This document shows, one piece after another, positions 52,089-61,275 of a stretch of 64,000 nt of DNA. A model generated the notes under the pieces. The model was not told where the DNA came from and ran no database searches. It saw only the letters and a program-made list of their open reading frames with translations. This DNA is from CAXXOK01 sp001604115. GTDB taxonomy: Bacteria; Bacillota; Clostridia; Christensenellales; Aristaeellaceae. A program made the position numbers and the translations under genes. How positions within the stretch are numbered: position 1 is the first letter of the stretch; every line of letters starts with the position of its first letter. The stretch covers positions 8,330 to 72,329 of the forward strand of contig JAYFOV010000045.1 in assembly GCA_034928535.1 (NCBI GenBank), given 5' to 3'.

Positions 52089-53084
52089 ATGCAGCGTAGC
52101 CTAGTCGTATCCTCTTCGCCGCACCTGCGCAATGAACGGGTATCCACGCGCGGCCTCATGACGGATGTTGTGATCGCGTTGCTTCCTGCCGCGATTGCCA
52201 GCGTTTGGTTTTTCGGCGGCAGTGCACTGATGCTGATGCTGGTCGCTACTGCCACGGCAGTGCTCACAGAATTTTTGTATCAAAAAATGACCGGTCAGCG
52301 CGTAACGGTTGGTGATATGAGCGCTGTGGTCACAGGCCTGCTGTTGGCTTTCAACTTGCCTGCCAGCGCGCCTTGGTGGCTTGCCGTCATCGGTTCGGTG
52401 ATCGCGATCCTCTTGGTTAAGCAGATTTTTGGCGGTGTGGGCAACAATTTTGTGAATCCCGCACTGGCTGCGCGCACGATCCTCATGCTGTCCTGGACCA
52501 CATTGATGGCGGCACGTGTGTTGCCTCACGCGGGCGTGTGGGTTGCACCGGAAGTGGCGGATGCTATCGCCTCAGTTACTCCGCTGGGGGAGAAAGCCGC
52601 CAGCTACTCGCTGTGGCAACTCTTTGCCGGCGACGTGCCCGGCATGCTGGGCGAAACCAGCAAGCTGGCGCTCACATTAGGCGGCCTGTATCTGCTTGTA
52701 CGGCGCGTGATTGATTGGCGCATTCCCGTTACCTTCATCGCTACGGCCTTTATCCTTTTCTGGATTCAGACCGGTACGGTGTATTCGGTTGAGAGCGGCG
52801 CTCAAAATGCACTGTACCAGCTGCTTAGCGGCGGATTGCTTCTCGGGGCTTTTTTCATGGCGACCGATTATGTCACCAGCCCCGTTACGCCACTTGGCCG
52901 AATTATCATGGGGGTTGGCTGCGCGGCTATGCTGTTTGTGATCCGCGCCTTCAATCCAGCCTATCCGGAAGGTTGCTCTTTTGCGATCCTGTTCATGAAC
53001 GTGCTTACGCCGCTCATCGACAAACTAACCACGCCCAAGCCCTTTGGAACGCTCAAAGCGGCCAAGGCGACCAAGGAGGTGTGA
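52089..53084 (+). CDS. rnfD: Rnf complex subunit RnfD
   Basis: A 331-residue membrane subunit with about eight helices, related to NqrB. It starts with SSPHLRNERVSTRGLMTDVVIALLPA and has FGGVGNNFVNPALAAR. SVTPLGEKAASYS contains the threonine expected to bind FMN covalently, although the usual SGAT context is changed. AFFMATDYVTSPVTPLGRI follows. It is one base after the rnfC stop. There is no fusion to an RnfG domain: the C-terminus ends soon after the last helix. Confidence 0.95.
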   Translation: MQRSLVVSSSPHLRNERVSTRGLMTDVVIALLPAAIASVWFFGGSALMLMLVATATAVLTEFLYQKMTGQRVTVGDMSAVVTGLLLAFNLPASAPWWLAVIGSVIAILLVKQIFGGVGNNFVNPALAARTILMLSWTTLMAARVLPHAGVWVAPEVADAIASVTPLGEKAASYSLWQLFAGDVPGMLGETSKLALTLGGLYLLVRRVIDWRIPVTFIATAFILFWIQTGTVYSVESGAQNALYQLLSGGLLLGAFFMATDYVTSPVTPLGRIIMGVGCAAMLFVIRAFNPAYPEGCSFAILFMNVLTPLIDKLTTPKPFGTLKAAKATKEV

Positions 53085-53086
53085 AC

Positions 53087-53728
53087 ATGAGCGAGCAAAA
53101 ATCCCTTCGCGCCGTGTTCATGAACGGCATCCTCACGGAGAATCCGACTTTCCGGCTGCTGCTTGGCATGTGTCCCACACTGGCGATTTCTACGGCGGTA
53201 TCGCAGGGCATCGGGATGGGCTTGGCTTCTACCTTTGTGCTGGTGTTTAGCAACCTGGTCATTTCGCTGCTGCGCAACATCATTCCGGAAAAGGTGCGCA
53301 TCCCCTCGTTTGTGGTAGTGATCGCTACTTTTGTGACCATCGTAGATCTCTTGATGAAAGCCTTCCTGCCAGAACTGAGCCAATCTTTGGGTGTGTACAT
53401 TCCGCTGATCGTTGTTAACTGCATTATCTTTGCACGCGCCGAAGCCTTTGCCTTCAGAAACAAACCGATGCCCGCTATTGTGGACGGTTTGGGAATGGGC
53501 GCTGGCTTTACCATGGCCATTACGCTACTTTCCGCAGTGCGTGAAGTAATCGGTGCGGGCACCTTCCTGGGCATTCAGGTCATGCCGGAAGCGTACCACC
53601 CGATGGCGATCATCATTCGCCCTCCAGGCGGTTTTCTGACACTGGGGCTGCTGTTGCTGGCGGTCAATGCAGCGGTCAAGGCGTTTGAGAAGCGCAAAGC
53701 GGCTAAGGTGAAGGAGGGGATCGCATGA
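53087..53728 (+). CDS. rnfE: Rnf complex subunit RnfE
   Basis: A 213-residue membrane subunit with six helices, related to NqrD. GILTENPTFRLLLGMCPTLAISTAV opens the protein, and CxxxA-type helices such as LGVYIPLIVVNCIIFARAEAFA carry the conserved cysteine pair that, with RnfA, holds a membrane [2Fe-2S] cluster. The ATG at 53087 follows AAGGAGG that overlaps the rnfD end. Only two bases separate it from rnfD, where rnfG normally stands. Confidence 0.95.
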   Translation: MSEQKSLRAVFMNGILTENPTFRLLLGMCPTLAISTAVSQGIGMGLASTFVLVFSNLVISLLRNIIPEKVRIPSFVVVIATFVTIVDLLMKAFLPELSQSLGVYIPLIVVNCIIFARAEAFAFRNKPMPAIVDGLGMGAGFTMAITLLSAVREVIGAGTFLGIQVMPEAYHPMAIIIRPPGGFLTLGLLLLAVNAAVKAFEKRKAAKVKEGIA

Positions 53729-54312
53729 ATTCGTTGCTCATGATCGTTGTCGGCGGCGTGCTGGTCAATAACTTCATCATGTCGCAATTCTTGGGGATTT
53801 GCCCATTCTTGGGTGTTTCCAAGAAAACCGAAACCGCTTTGGGCATGGGTATGGCAGTGACGTTCGTCATGGCCATCGCATCGCTGTTCACGTTTATCGT
53901 GCAGCGCTACCTCCTGATTCCGTTTCACCTGGAATATATGCAGACGATCGCGTTCATCCTGATCATCGCTGTGCTGGTGCAAACGGTGGAAATCGTGCTC
54001 AAGAAAATGAGCCGTTCCCTGTATGAAGCGCTGGGTGTGTACCTGCCCCTGATCACGACCAACTGTGCGGTGCTTGGTGTTGCCATCAATAACACCACGG
54101 CAGTCGAAGGCGGTTATAACCTGATCGAATCCGTGGTGAACGGAACAGCCGGCGCACTGGGTTTTACCTTGGCGATCGTGCTGTTTGCAGCCATCCGTGA
54201 ACGGCTTGCCATCGGCAACCTGCCCAAATGGATGGAGGGTTTCCCGGGCGCTTTGATTGGCGCAGGGTTGATGTCCATCGCATTCCAGGGATTCGCTGGG
54301 TTGATCCACTAA
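53725..54312 (+). CDS. rnfA: Rnf complex subunit RnfA
   Basis: A 195-residue membrane subunit with six helices, related to NqrE. VNNFIMSQFLGICPFLGVSKK and GVYLPLITTNCAVLGVAI hold the cysteines for the shared membrane [2Fe-2S] cluster. It overlaps the end of rnfE by four bases and is preceded by AAGGAGGGG. Confidence 0.96.
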   Translation: MNSLLMIVVGGVLVNNFIMSQFLGICPFLGVSKKTETALGMGMAVTFVMAIASLFTFIVQRYLLIPFHLEYMQTIAFILIIAVLVQTVEIVLKKMSRSLYEALGVYLPLITTNCAVLGVAINNTTAVEGGYNLIESVVNGTAGALGFTLAIVLFAAIRERLAIGNLPKWMEGFPGALIGAGLMSIAFQGFAGLIH

Positions 54313-54327
54313 AGGAGGACGTGAGGA

Positions 54328-55398
54328 ATGACTGAGGTATTATTGGGCACAGGCATCCTGACGGCCATTGCGCTGGTGTTTGGCCTCCTGCTCACGCTTG
54401 CCAACAAAGTATTCGAGGTTCCAACGGATCCCAAGCGGGATTTGATCCGGGAAGCCCTTCCAGGCGCCAACTGCGGTGCCTGCGGCTACCCAGGCTGCGA
54501 TGGTCTGGCCGATGCCATCAGCGCGGGAAGCGCGCCTGTGAATGCATGCACCGTAGGCGGTAGCGCCGTGGCCAACCGTATTGCGGATATCGTAGGCGTG
54601 GAAGCCACGGGCGATACGGCCCGTACAGTGGCGACAGTCATTTGCCAGGGAACGCTCGACCGGTGCAAAACCAAGTTCGAGTATCATGGCATTCAGGATT
54701 GCCGTGCGGCAGTGATGGTCAACGATGGTAACCGCGCCTGTAAGTATGCTTGCCTTGGGCTTGGCACGTGCGAGCGCGCCTGCCCGTTTGATGCCATCCA
54801 CATCGATCCCGTGGGCGGCATTGCTGTGGTGGATACGGACAAGTGCACCAGTTGCGGTGCGTGCGTCAAAGTATGCCCCAAGGAGGTACTGGATCTCCAG
54901 CCGGTCACGCTGCCGGTGCGATTGCTTTGCCGCGCGGCAGAAAAAGGCAAAGTGGTCAGCGATAATTGCCGTATCGGCTGCATCGGCTGTGGCCTGTGCA
55001 AAAAAGCCTGCAAGTTTGATGCCATCGAGATGGTCAATAATTTGCCTGTGATCGATATTGAAAAATGTGTCGGTTGTATGATGTGCGCGGAAGTATGCCC
55101 CACATCTGCCATGTGGGGGGATTTCGACAATCGCCGCATTGCAGAAATCGACCGAGACCTGTGCATCGGCTGTGGCATCTGCAAAAAAGTATGCCAGTTT
55201 GAGGCCATTTCTGGACAGCTCAAGCAAGTGCATGAAATCAATGAAGCATGCACTGGCTGCGGGCAGTGTGTGCCCAAATGCCCCAAGAAGGCCATCACGT
55301 TGCCTGTACGTAAACATGTGCGCGATGCCAACGCCAAAGTGGGTACCAGCGAAGTGCTGTTATCGATGGATAAGCAAGCCAACAATAAGGATGCGTAA
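54328..55398 (+). CDS. rnfB: Rnf complex subunit RnfB, multi-cluster type
   Basis: A 356-residue protein with one N-terminal membrane helix and a FeS domain (NCGACGYPGCDGLADAIS). Six further four-cysteine groups follow: CKYACLGLGTCERACP, CTSCGACVKVCP, CRIGCIGCGLCKKACK, CVGCMMCAEVCP, CIGCGICKKVCQ and CTGCGQCVPKCP. It is the ferredoxin-accepting subunit. Proteobacterial RnfB usually has two ferredoxin-type clusters after the FeS domain; the longer form is known from clostridia and acetogens. The ATG at 54328 follows AAAGGAGG. Confidence 0.95.
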   Translation: MTEVLLGTGILTAIALVFGLLLTLANKVFEVPTDPKRDLIREALPGANCGACGYPGCDGLADAISAGSAPVNACTVGGSAVANRIADIVGVEATGDTARTVATVICQGTLDRCKTKFEYHGIQDCRAAVMVNDGNRACKYACLGLGTCERACPFDAIHIDPVGGIAVVDTDKCTSCGACVKVCPKEVLDLQPVTLPVRLLCRAAEKGKVVSDNCRIGCIGCGLCKKACKFDAIEMVNNLPVIDIEKCVGCMMCAEVCPTSAMWGDFDNRRIAEIDRDLCIGCGICKKVCQFEAISGQLKQVHEINEACTGCGQCVPKCPKKAITLPVRKHVRDANAKVGTSEVLLSMDKQANNKDA

Positions 55399-56217
55399 AT
55401 GATGAAGCTAGGGTTTATCGGCGCCGGCAACATGGCGGGGGCGATCATTGGCGGGGTATTGGGCAAGGGGTTTCTGACCCCTGACCAGGTCGCTGTTTTT
55501 GATGTGAATCCTGCGCAGCAGGAACGGCTGCATCAGGCGCACGGCGTCCATATGATGCCCTCACAGGAATCGTTGCTGGCCACATGTGATTGCATTGTGC
55601 TGGCAGTCAAGCCTGTTTACCTGCGCGCGGTCCTGGATGCGGCAAAGCCCTATAGTTCCGGCAAAAAATTCATTTCCATCGCCGCAGGCTGGACATTTGC
55701 AATGCTGACAGATATTCTCTCTGAAGCCAGCGGTGCCAAAGTGCTGCGAACGATGCCCAACACGCCTGCTATGGTGGGCGCAGGGTACACCGCGTTGTGC
55801 GAGCAAACCACTTTTTCTGCGGATGATTTGGCCTGGGCAAAGGCCATGTTTCAGACCCTGGGCGAGGTTGCCGTGTTACCCGAAATGCTGTTTGACGCGA
55901 TTGTGGCCACCACCGGCAGCAGCCCTGCCTATGTGTTTATGATGATCGAAGCCATGGGGGATGCCGCTGTTTTGCAGGGCATGCCCCGAGCAATGGCATA
56001 CCGCGCAGCCGCGCAAGCAGTTATGGGCGCGGCAAAAATGGTGCTGGAAACCGGCGACCATCCCGGCATGCTTAAGGACATGGTATGTTCGCCTGCCGGC
56101 ACCACTATTGAAGCGGTGGCCGCCTTGGAGCGAAGCGGTTTCCGTTCCAGCATTATGGACGCGATGGACGTTTGCGCAGCCAAAAGCCGCAGCATGAGCA
56201 AAATGCCAAAGACTTGA
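55399..56217 (+). CDS. proC: Pyrroline-5-carboxylate reductase
   Basis: A 272-residue NAD(P)H enzyme for the last step of proline synthesis. GFIGAGNMAGAIIGGVL is the nucleotide-binding turn; VLAVKPVYLRAVLDA, VLRTMPNTPAMVGAGYTAL, ATTGSSPAYVFMMIEAMGDAAVLQGM and DMVCSPAGTTIEAVAALE are family motifs. The start is ATG 55399 or 55402. It follows rnfB without a gap and could be read from the rnf promoter. Confidence 0.95.
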   Translation: MMKLGFIGAGNMAGAIIGGVLGKGFLTPDQVAVFDVNPAQQERLHQAHGVHMMPSQESLLATCDCIVLAVKPVYLRAVLDAAKPYSSGKKFISIAAGWTFAMLTDILSEASGAKVLRTMPNTPAMVGAGYTALCEQTTFSADDLAWAKAMFQTLGEVAVLPEMLFDAIVATTGSSPAYVFMMIEAMGDAAVLQGMPRAMAYRAAAQAVMGAAKMVLETGDHPGMLKDMVCSPAGTTIEAVAALERSGFRSSIMDAMDVCAAKSRSMSKMPKT

Positions 56218-56227
56218 GGGATGATGC

Positions 56228-56767
56228 ATGACGCAGATCGAAACCAGATCGATGAAACAGGTGCAGCTCTATACCGACGGTGCTTGTTCCGGCAACCCGG
56301 GCCCCGGCGGATGGGGCGCGATCTTGCGCTTTGGGGACAAAGCGAAGGAGCTTTCGGGTCACATGCCCAACACGACAAACAACCGCATGGAGATATTTGC
56401 AGTCATCAGCGGCTTGGGCGCCCTTAAAGAGCCCTGTGTGGTGGATGTGTATTCGGATTCCGCCTACACGGTCAACGCTTTCAATGCGCACTGGTTGGAC
56501 AATTGGCAGCGTAATGGCTGGCTGACGAGTGATAAAAAACCGGTGGAAAACACGGATCTTTGGAAGTTGCTGTTGCAGATCATTCGTCTCAAAAAGCATC
56601 AAGTCACATTTCATAAGGTCAAAGGCCATGCTGAGGATCCCATGAACAACCGTTGTGACGAGCTCGCCCGTTCCGCCATTAAAGAATACCGACGGATGAA
56701 TGGCGAGAAAACGGAAGATGATGTTCCTGTGCAGCCTGCACAAGCTGTGTTGCCGGATCGAAAGTAA
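56228..56767 (+). CDS. rnhA: Ribonuclease HI
   Basis: A 179-residue type 1 RNase H that cuts RNA in RNA/DNA hybrids. The active-site residues are in LYTDGACSGNPGPGGWGA (Asp), NNRMEIFAV (Glu), VYSDSAYTVNAF (Asp) and NNRCDELAR (Asp). The handle region WLDNWQRNGWLTSDKKPVENTDLW is present. A short acidic tail extends past the domain. The ATG at 56228 is 7 bases after GAGGG; the ATG at 56252 is a possible later start. Confidence 0.95.
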   Translation: MTQIETRSMKQVQLYTDGACSGNPGPGGWGAILRFGDKAKELSGHMPNTTNNRMEIFAVISGLGALKEPCVVDVYSDSAYTVNAFNAHWLDNWQRNGWLTSDKKPVENTDLWKLLLQIIRLKKHQVTFHKVKGHAEDPMNNRCDELARSAIKEYRRMNGEKTEDDVPVQPAQAVLPDRK

Positions 56768-56773
56768 CAGCAT

Positions 56774-56805
56774 AAGAACCCGATGCATTTGCGTCGGGTT
56801 CTTTT
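56774..56805 (+). terminator. Terminator after rnhA
   Basis: A 10-bp stem (56774-56783 with 56794-56803) with a T-rich 3' arm and TT after it. The following stretch 56806-57099 shows no credible gene. Confidence 0.8.
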
Positions 56806-57099
56806 CATGCCAGGGCAGAACGCGCCAGGGAGGCAAGTCGGCTCTGGATCACGAGGCTGTGAGCAGGGAACAGATAACCCAAACGCACGAATCTATGGCT
56901 TGCTTTCTGTAGCAAATGGATGCAGTCGGGACGTGGCACTTCATGAACTGCATCGCGCGGGATATGCGGCCAGCCTGCATCGATTTCAGTTACATGTGAG
57001 CAGTTTTGTTTTTCTCGGAAAATGCCAATTACAGAAGGGAAACAATATTGCGTGTAGAATCGTTATGTTAAAGTAACCGATGCCGGTGTGCTAATGCAT

Positions 57100-57133
57100 A
57101 TATCTTGAGTTAAAACCATGGGATTCAAGATAT
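57100..57133. repeat. Inverted repeat upstream of the SpoIID gene
   Basis: ATATCTTGA (57100-57108) and TCAAGATAT (57125-57133), 9-base perfect arms with a 16-base spacer, about 60 bases before the start codon. It may be an operator. No clear sigma-A promoter was found beside it. Confidence 0.5.
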
Positions 57134-57158
57134 GGGATGTTACACATATTAAGTGATA

Positions 57159-57172
57159 GGTTAGAACTAACC
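57159..57172. repeat. Short palindrome next to the ribosome site
   Basis: GGTTAG (57159-57164), AA, CTAACC (57167-57172), ending 5 bases before the AGGAGG site (57178-57183). Confidence 0.4.
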
Positions 57173-57190
57173 CAGGCAGGAGGAATGTGC

Positions 57191-60100
57191 ATGCATCAAA
57201 CCAAGCAAAGGATCAGCATGGATGTCACCGCATTTCTGCTTGCTTTTTTCTTGATTTTTACTACGACTGGCGTAGCGCTGGCCTCTTCGGTCACCACTGC
57301 GTCGGTGGATGCTGCTCCGTACAGCAAAGCAAGTGGATCCATCAACGGCATGGTGAGGGTGTTTCTATCTTCCTTGGGAAATCCATCCGCCTTAACGCTT
57401 ACCATCGACGGCAGTTATGTTTTAAGCACAGGCACAGCCCTAACGGCCGGAGAAACTGTGAGCGTTGGTTTCAGTAGCAGCACGGGCGCCATCACGCTAA
57501 CGCGCGGCGGCGTGCGCACCAATATGGGCACGTATTTCTCTTTGCGCCGCCTGAGCGCATCCGGCGCCAGCGGCATCCGTATCGCGCAAGCGCGAAAACC
57601 TTCCAACCCATACCCTGGGGATATTTCTTTCCGCGCGGTGCAACAGAGCGGCGGCACGTATAAGCTGTATACCATTGCGCATGTGTATATGGAGAACTAT
57701 CTCTATGGCGTTTTACCCTATGAAATGGGCAGTGGCGCACCTGCGGAGGCGCTGAAAGCGCAAGCGGTAGCGGCACGCACCTATACCGTACAAATGATGG
57801 CAAACCGAGCGGGCGGCTATTACGATGTGGTGGACACCACCAACGATCAGACCTATAACGGAACACCATCCAGCAACGCAGCCTGTATCTCAGCAGTGGA
57901 TGCCACCAAGGGCATCGTGCTCAAAAACGGCGGATCCTATACCGCCACCTACTATTCCGCCAGCAACGGCGGGCAAACCGAATCAATCAGAAACATCTGG
58001 GGCACATCAGGCCTGGACTATCTGGGTGTGAAGGACGATCCCTTTGATTTGGCCAATCCTGATAGTGTGGTCAAGCGTGCTACCGTGTATGCAAGCGCCT
58101 CCAGCAACGGCGCGGCGCTGCTGTCACTACTCAAAACCAAGGCGGTTGCAGCGCTGCAAAGCGCAGGTTACGCTGCCACTCTCGGCAATACTGAGCTTAC
58201 CGCCATCACGGACGTTACCCTACATAGTCCCATGTATGCATCGCCAAGTCGAGTCTATTCCAAAGCCGACTTTAGTTTGGTTGCCAGTACGGCAGGAGCG
58301 CAAGCCACCGTAACTGTTACGGCGGGCATCTTTACGGAGTTGGAAAGCCTCCTTGGCTTGAGCATACAGAGCAGTAAAAATGAGCTCTGGTCCGTAGTTA
58401 AAAGCGGTGGTAATTTCATCCTGGAAGCGCGCCGTTTTGGTCACGGTTTGGGTCTGAGCCAACGTGGGGCAATGTACATGGGTAAGCTTGGCTATGCCTA
58501 CGATCAAATTCTGGGGTTTTACTTTGAAGGCAGCACCCGTGTTGGCATCACATTTACCAACAGCATCCTTTCCGGCGATGGGAGCAGCGAAATTATCAGC
58601 GATGAACCAGCCGCTCCGGTGGATGGGTCGGCTTCCTCAGATGTGACTGCCATGGTCAAATTGACGGACGGCAGCACCTCCCTCTACATCCGTGCAAGCA
58701 AAACCGCCGCAGGCGCCGTGTTGGGCAAAGTGGCCAACAGTGCACCGGTAACGGTATACAGCAGCGATGGAACATGGTGCTTGATTGGTTATGGACGCAT
58801 TGTAGGGTATGTGCCGGCAAACACGCTCACCATCAATGGCACGCCCGAAGCAAACTCGGATCAAAACACCACTGCGATTCAAGGCTTTGCAACAGTAACG
58901 GCAAATGGGTTTTTGAATCTGCGCAGCCAAGGCAGCTATTCGGGTTCAGTCGTGACCACCGCCCCAAACGGCGCCGTACTGACGGTGCTTAGCACAAGCG
59001 GCAGTTGGGCATTTGTGCAGTATAATGCTACAGCCGCATATGCTTCGACGGATTTTTTATCCATGAGTGCCACCTATCCTGGCGATTCCGCCGGAGGCGA
59101 TGGGGGCACGGTACCGGACAGCGGCGCGGGAACCGGCACGGAGCCGACTGCCACAGTACGTGCGGCGCAGGCGGGTCTGCGGTTGACGGCGGATGATATG
59201 GCCGCCATGCTTATGAGTATTCCCTATGGGCAAAGCGTGGTGCTGCTTGAACGCGGTGACGTTTGGTGCTCTGTACGCTATGAGGGAGTCACAGGCTTTG
59301 TGCGTACAGAAAGCTTGACCTTACCGGCAACGGATGATGGTGGTGAAAACAACACTGGCACAGCGACCGCGGTGGTTGTTACGCAAAGCGGTTCCCTGAA
59401 CCTGCGCAGCGCCGCGCAGGCCGGCAGTGCTATCCTGACTACGATCCCGCGTGGCGCTACCGTTACAGTGACCCAGCGTGGGAGCACATGGACTGCGGTC
59501 CGCTATGGAAATCAACAGGGCTTTGTTATGACGGCTTATCTGCAATTTACAGGCGGCGCCGTGCCTGAATTGACCCCAGAACCCGGAACCGTAACGGGAA
59601 CGGCAGTCGTGACCACAGCCAGTGGATCGCTCAATATGCGGCAGGCGCCGCAGATCGGCAGTTCCATATTACAGACCATCCCGCGCGGAGCCACCGTGAC
59701 TGTGCAGGTGCAGGGAGCAACGTGGAGCCAAGTCAGTTATTCAGGCGTCAGCGGCCATGTTATGAGTGTGTTTTTAACCTTTAACAGCGCGTCTGTAACG
59801 GCAGGGCCAAGCGTATCGCCTTCAACCACGCCGGACACAAGCACTGCCCCGGATGCAAGTGCCACACCGATCAATACCGAGCCAACCTCGCCGCCCACGG
59901 ACACCCCTGCGCCAAACACATTGACTGCGACGGTCAGTACGTCCAGCGGCTCGCTCAACTTGCGAGCGGATATGCTTCCCGGCAGCAGCATTCTGGCACG
60001 CATTCCAAAAGGAACGCGACTCACCATTGCACAAAAAATGGAAGCATGGAGCCAAACCAGCTTTGGCGGGTATACAGGGTATGTCATGAATGCTTACCTG

Positions 60101-61198
60101 ACATTTGCCTCGGATGGCACAGGGGACACGCCGGGCGCAACATTGGCCGACCTGACCGCGACCGTTGTCACTGCCAGCGGCTCGCTCAACTTGCGCTCAC
60201 AGCCCAACGGATCGGTGCTCGCCGCAATTCCGCAATATGCAACGGTTCGCGTGCTGGCCAAGGGTGATCCGTGGAGTCAGATTCAATATGCCGGAATCTC
60301 CGGATATGCCATGTCCACCTATTTATCATTTGTTGAGGGGACAGCTACGCCGAGTCCATCGGAGGGCACCCCGACGCCCTTGCCCACAGACGCAGCCACT
60401 GAAGTGCCATCTGCTTCGGCTGCAGAACTTTTCGCTACCGTGATGACGCCATCCGGATCGCTCAACCTGCGCGCCGCTCAAAGCACATCTTCCCAAATCC
60501 TGACCACCATACCGCGCTTGAGTCAGGTAGTGGTGTTGGAGCAAGGCGACCCCTGGAGCCGTGTTTCCTACATGACGCAGACGGGATATGCACAATCGGC
60601 CTATCTATCTTTTTCGACTGCCGGTACGGCCACCACTTCGCCTGCACCCACTGCCACGCAGACCACCGGATCGGGCAATACACAGCCCGCATGGGTGAAT
60701 ACTGACAGCGGTGCACTGAACCTGCGCATGGCTGCATCGTCAAGTGCTGCAACGCTGATGTCGATCCCGCGGCTTGCACAGGTAAAGGTGATTCAAACCG
60801 GCAGTGAATGGAGTCTGGTCGAGTATGCCGGAGTTCAGGGCTATGTGATGAGCCGCTATCTGACGACCGTTGAGCCGGAGCAGTCCATTGCGCCAACGCA
60901 AATGGATCCGGCTTTTACAGCGACACCCGCCACAAACACGCAGACGCCGAATCCCTCCATTTCGGAGGATCCTACGCTTCGCACACCGGAAAGCCTGTTG
61001 ACCGCACTCATTGCGCCGCAGGGCGGTGCAGCCTATGTCACGCTCTATGCGTTTTGTACACAGGATGTGCAGCATGCGTTGCTGGACATGCTCGCTGGGG
61101 TACAAGTGGAGGTAAAGCGCCGTGGCGAAACCTGGAGTGAAGTGGTATACTATGGCTTGCAAGGTTTTTGCATGAGCTCGGAGCTTGCCTTCCCATAG
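57191..61198 (+). CDS. Large secreted SpoIID-domain protein with ten SH3b-like repeats
   Basis: A 1335-residue protein with a signal peptide (VTAFLLAFFLIFTTTGVALAS, cut near residue 30). The SpoIID domain spans about 125-435: YLYGVLPYEMGSGAPAEALKAQAVAARTYT near 175 and FGHGLGLSQRGAM near 415. SpoIID proteins are lytic transglycosylases or amidase enhancers acting on peptidoglycan. From about 485 to the end, ten SH3b-like units follow, most starting GSLNLR and containing W-x-x-V near the middle and GYVM near the end. Thr/Pro/Ser linkers separate them (after units 3 to 9). Unit 10 is degenerate and carries two cysteines. The start is the ATG at 57191, 7 bases after AGGAGG. It is monocistronic or co-transcribed with the next gene 77 bases downstream. 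Confidence 0.88.
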   Translation: MHQTKQRISMDVTAFLLAFFLIFTTTGVALASSVTTASVDAAPYSKASGSINGMVRVFLSSLGNPSALTLTIDGSYVLSTGTALTAGETVSVGFSSSTGAITLTRGGVRTNMGTYFSLRRLSASGASGIRIAQARKPSNPYPGDISFRAVQQSGGTYKLYTIAHVYMENYLYGVLPYEMGSGAPAEALKAQAVAARTYTVQMMANRAGGYYDVVDTTNDQTYNGTPSSNAACISAVDATKGIVLKNGGSYTATYYSASNGGQTESIRNIWGTSGLDYLGVKDDPFDLANPDSVVKRATVYASASSNGAALLSLLKTKAVAALQSAGYAATLGNTELTAITDVTLHSPMYASPSRVYSKADFSLVASTAGAQATVTVTAGIFTELESLLGLSIQSSKNELWSVVKSGGNFILEARRFGHGLGLSQRGAMYMGKLGYAYDQILGFYFEGSTRVGITFTNSILSGDGSSEIISDEPAAPVDGSASSDVTAMVKLTDGSTSLYIRASKTAAGAVLGKVANSAPVTVYSSDGTWCLIGYGRIVGYVPANTLTINGTPEANSDQNTTAIQGFATVTANGFLNLRSQGSYSGSVVTTAPNGAVLTVLSTSGSWAFVQYNATAAYASTDFLSMSATYPGDSAGGDGGTVPDSGAGTGTEPTATVRAAQAGLRLTADDMAAMLMSIPYGQSVVLLERGDVWCSVRYEGVTGFVRTESLTLPATDDGGENNTGTATAVVVTQSGSLNLRSAAQAGSAILTTIPRGATVTVTQRGSTWTAVRYGNQQGFVMTAYLQFTGGAVPELTPEPGTVTGTAVVTTASGSLNMRQAPQIGSSILQTIPRGATVTVQVQGATWSQVSYSGVSGHVMSVFLTFNSASVTAGPSVSPSTTPDTSTAPDASATPINTEPTSPPTDTPAPNTLTATVSTSSGSLNLRADMLPGSSILARIPKGTRLTIAQKMEAWSQTSFGGYTGYVMNAYLTFASDGTGDTPGATLADLTATVVTASGSLNLRSQPNGSVLAAIPQYATVRVLAKGDPWSQIQYAGISGYAMSTYLSFVEGTATPSPSEGTPTPLPTDAATEVPSASAAELFATVMTPSGSLNLRAAQSTSSQILTTIPRLSQVVVLEQGDPWSRVSYMTQTGYAQSAYLSFSTAGTATTSPAPTATQTTGSGNTQPAWVNTDSGALNLRMAASSSAATLMSIPRLAQVKVIQTGSEWSLVEYAGVQGYVMSRYLTTVEPEQSIAPTQMDPAFTATPATNTQTPNPSISEDPTLRTPESLLTALIAPQGGAAYVTLYAFCTQDVQHALLDMLAGVQVEVKRRGETWSEVVYYGLQGFCMSSELAFP

Positions 61199-61275
61199 GA
61201 GGGCTGTGATAACACGCGGCAACAAAACCAGGCAAGGCGACCGCCGCCCATCCCAGAACTGAAGGAATGAATGGT

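Noticed and set aside
56783..57076. Plus-strand open frame of 97 codons
   Set aside because: It starts inside the rnhA terminator and has no ribosome site or recognisable domain.
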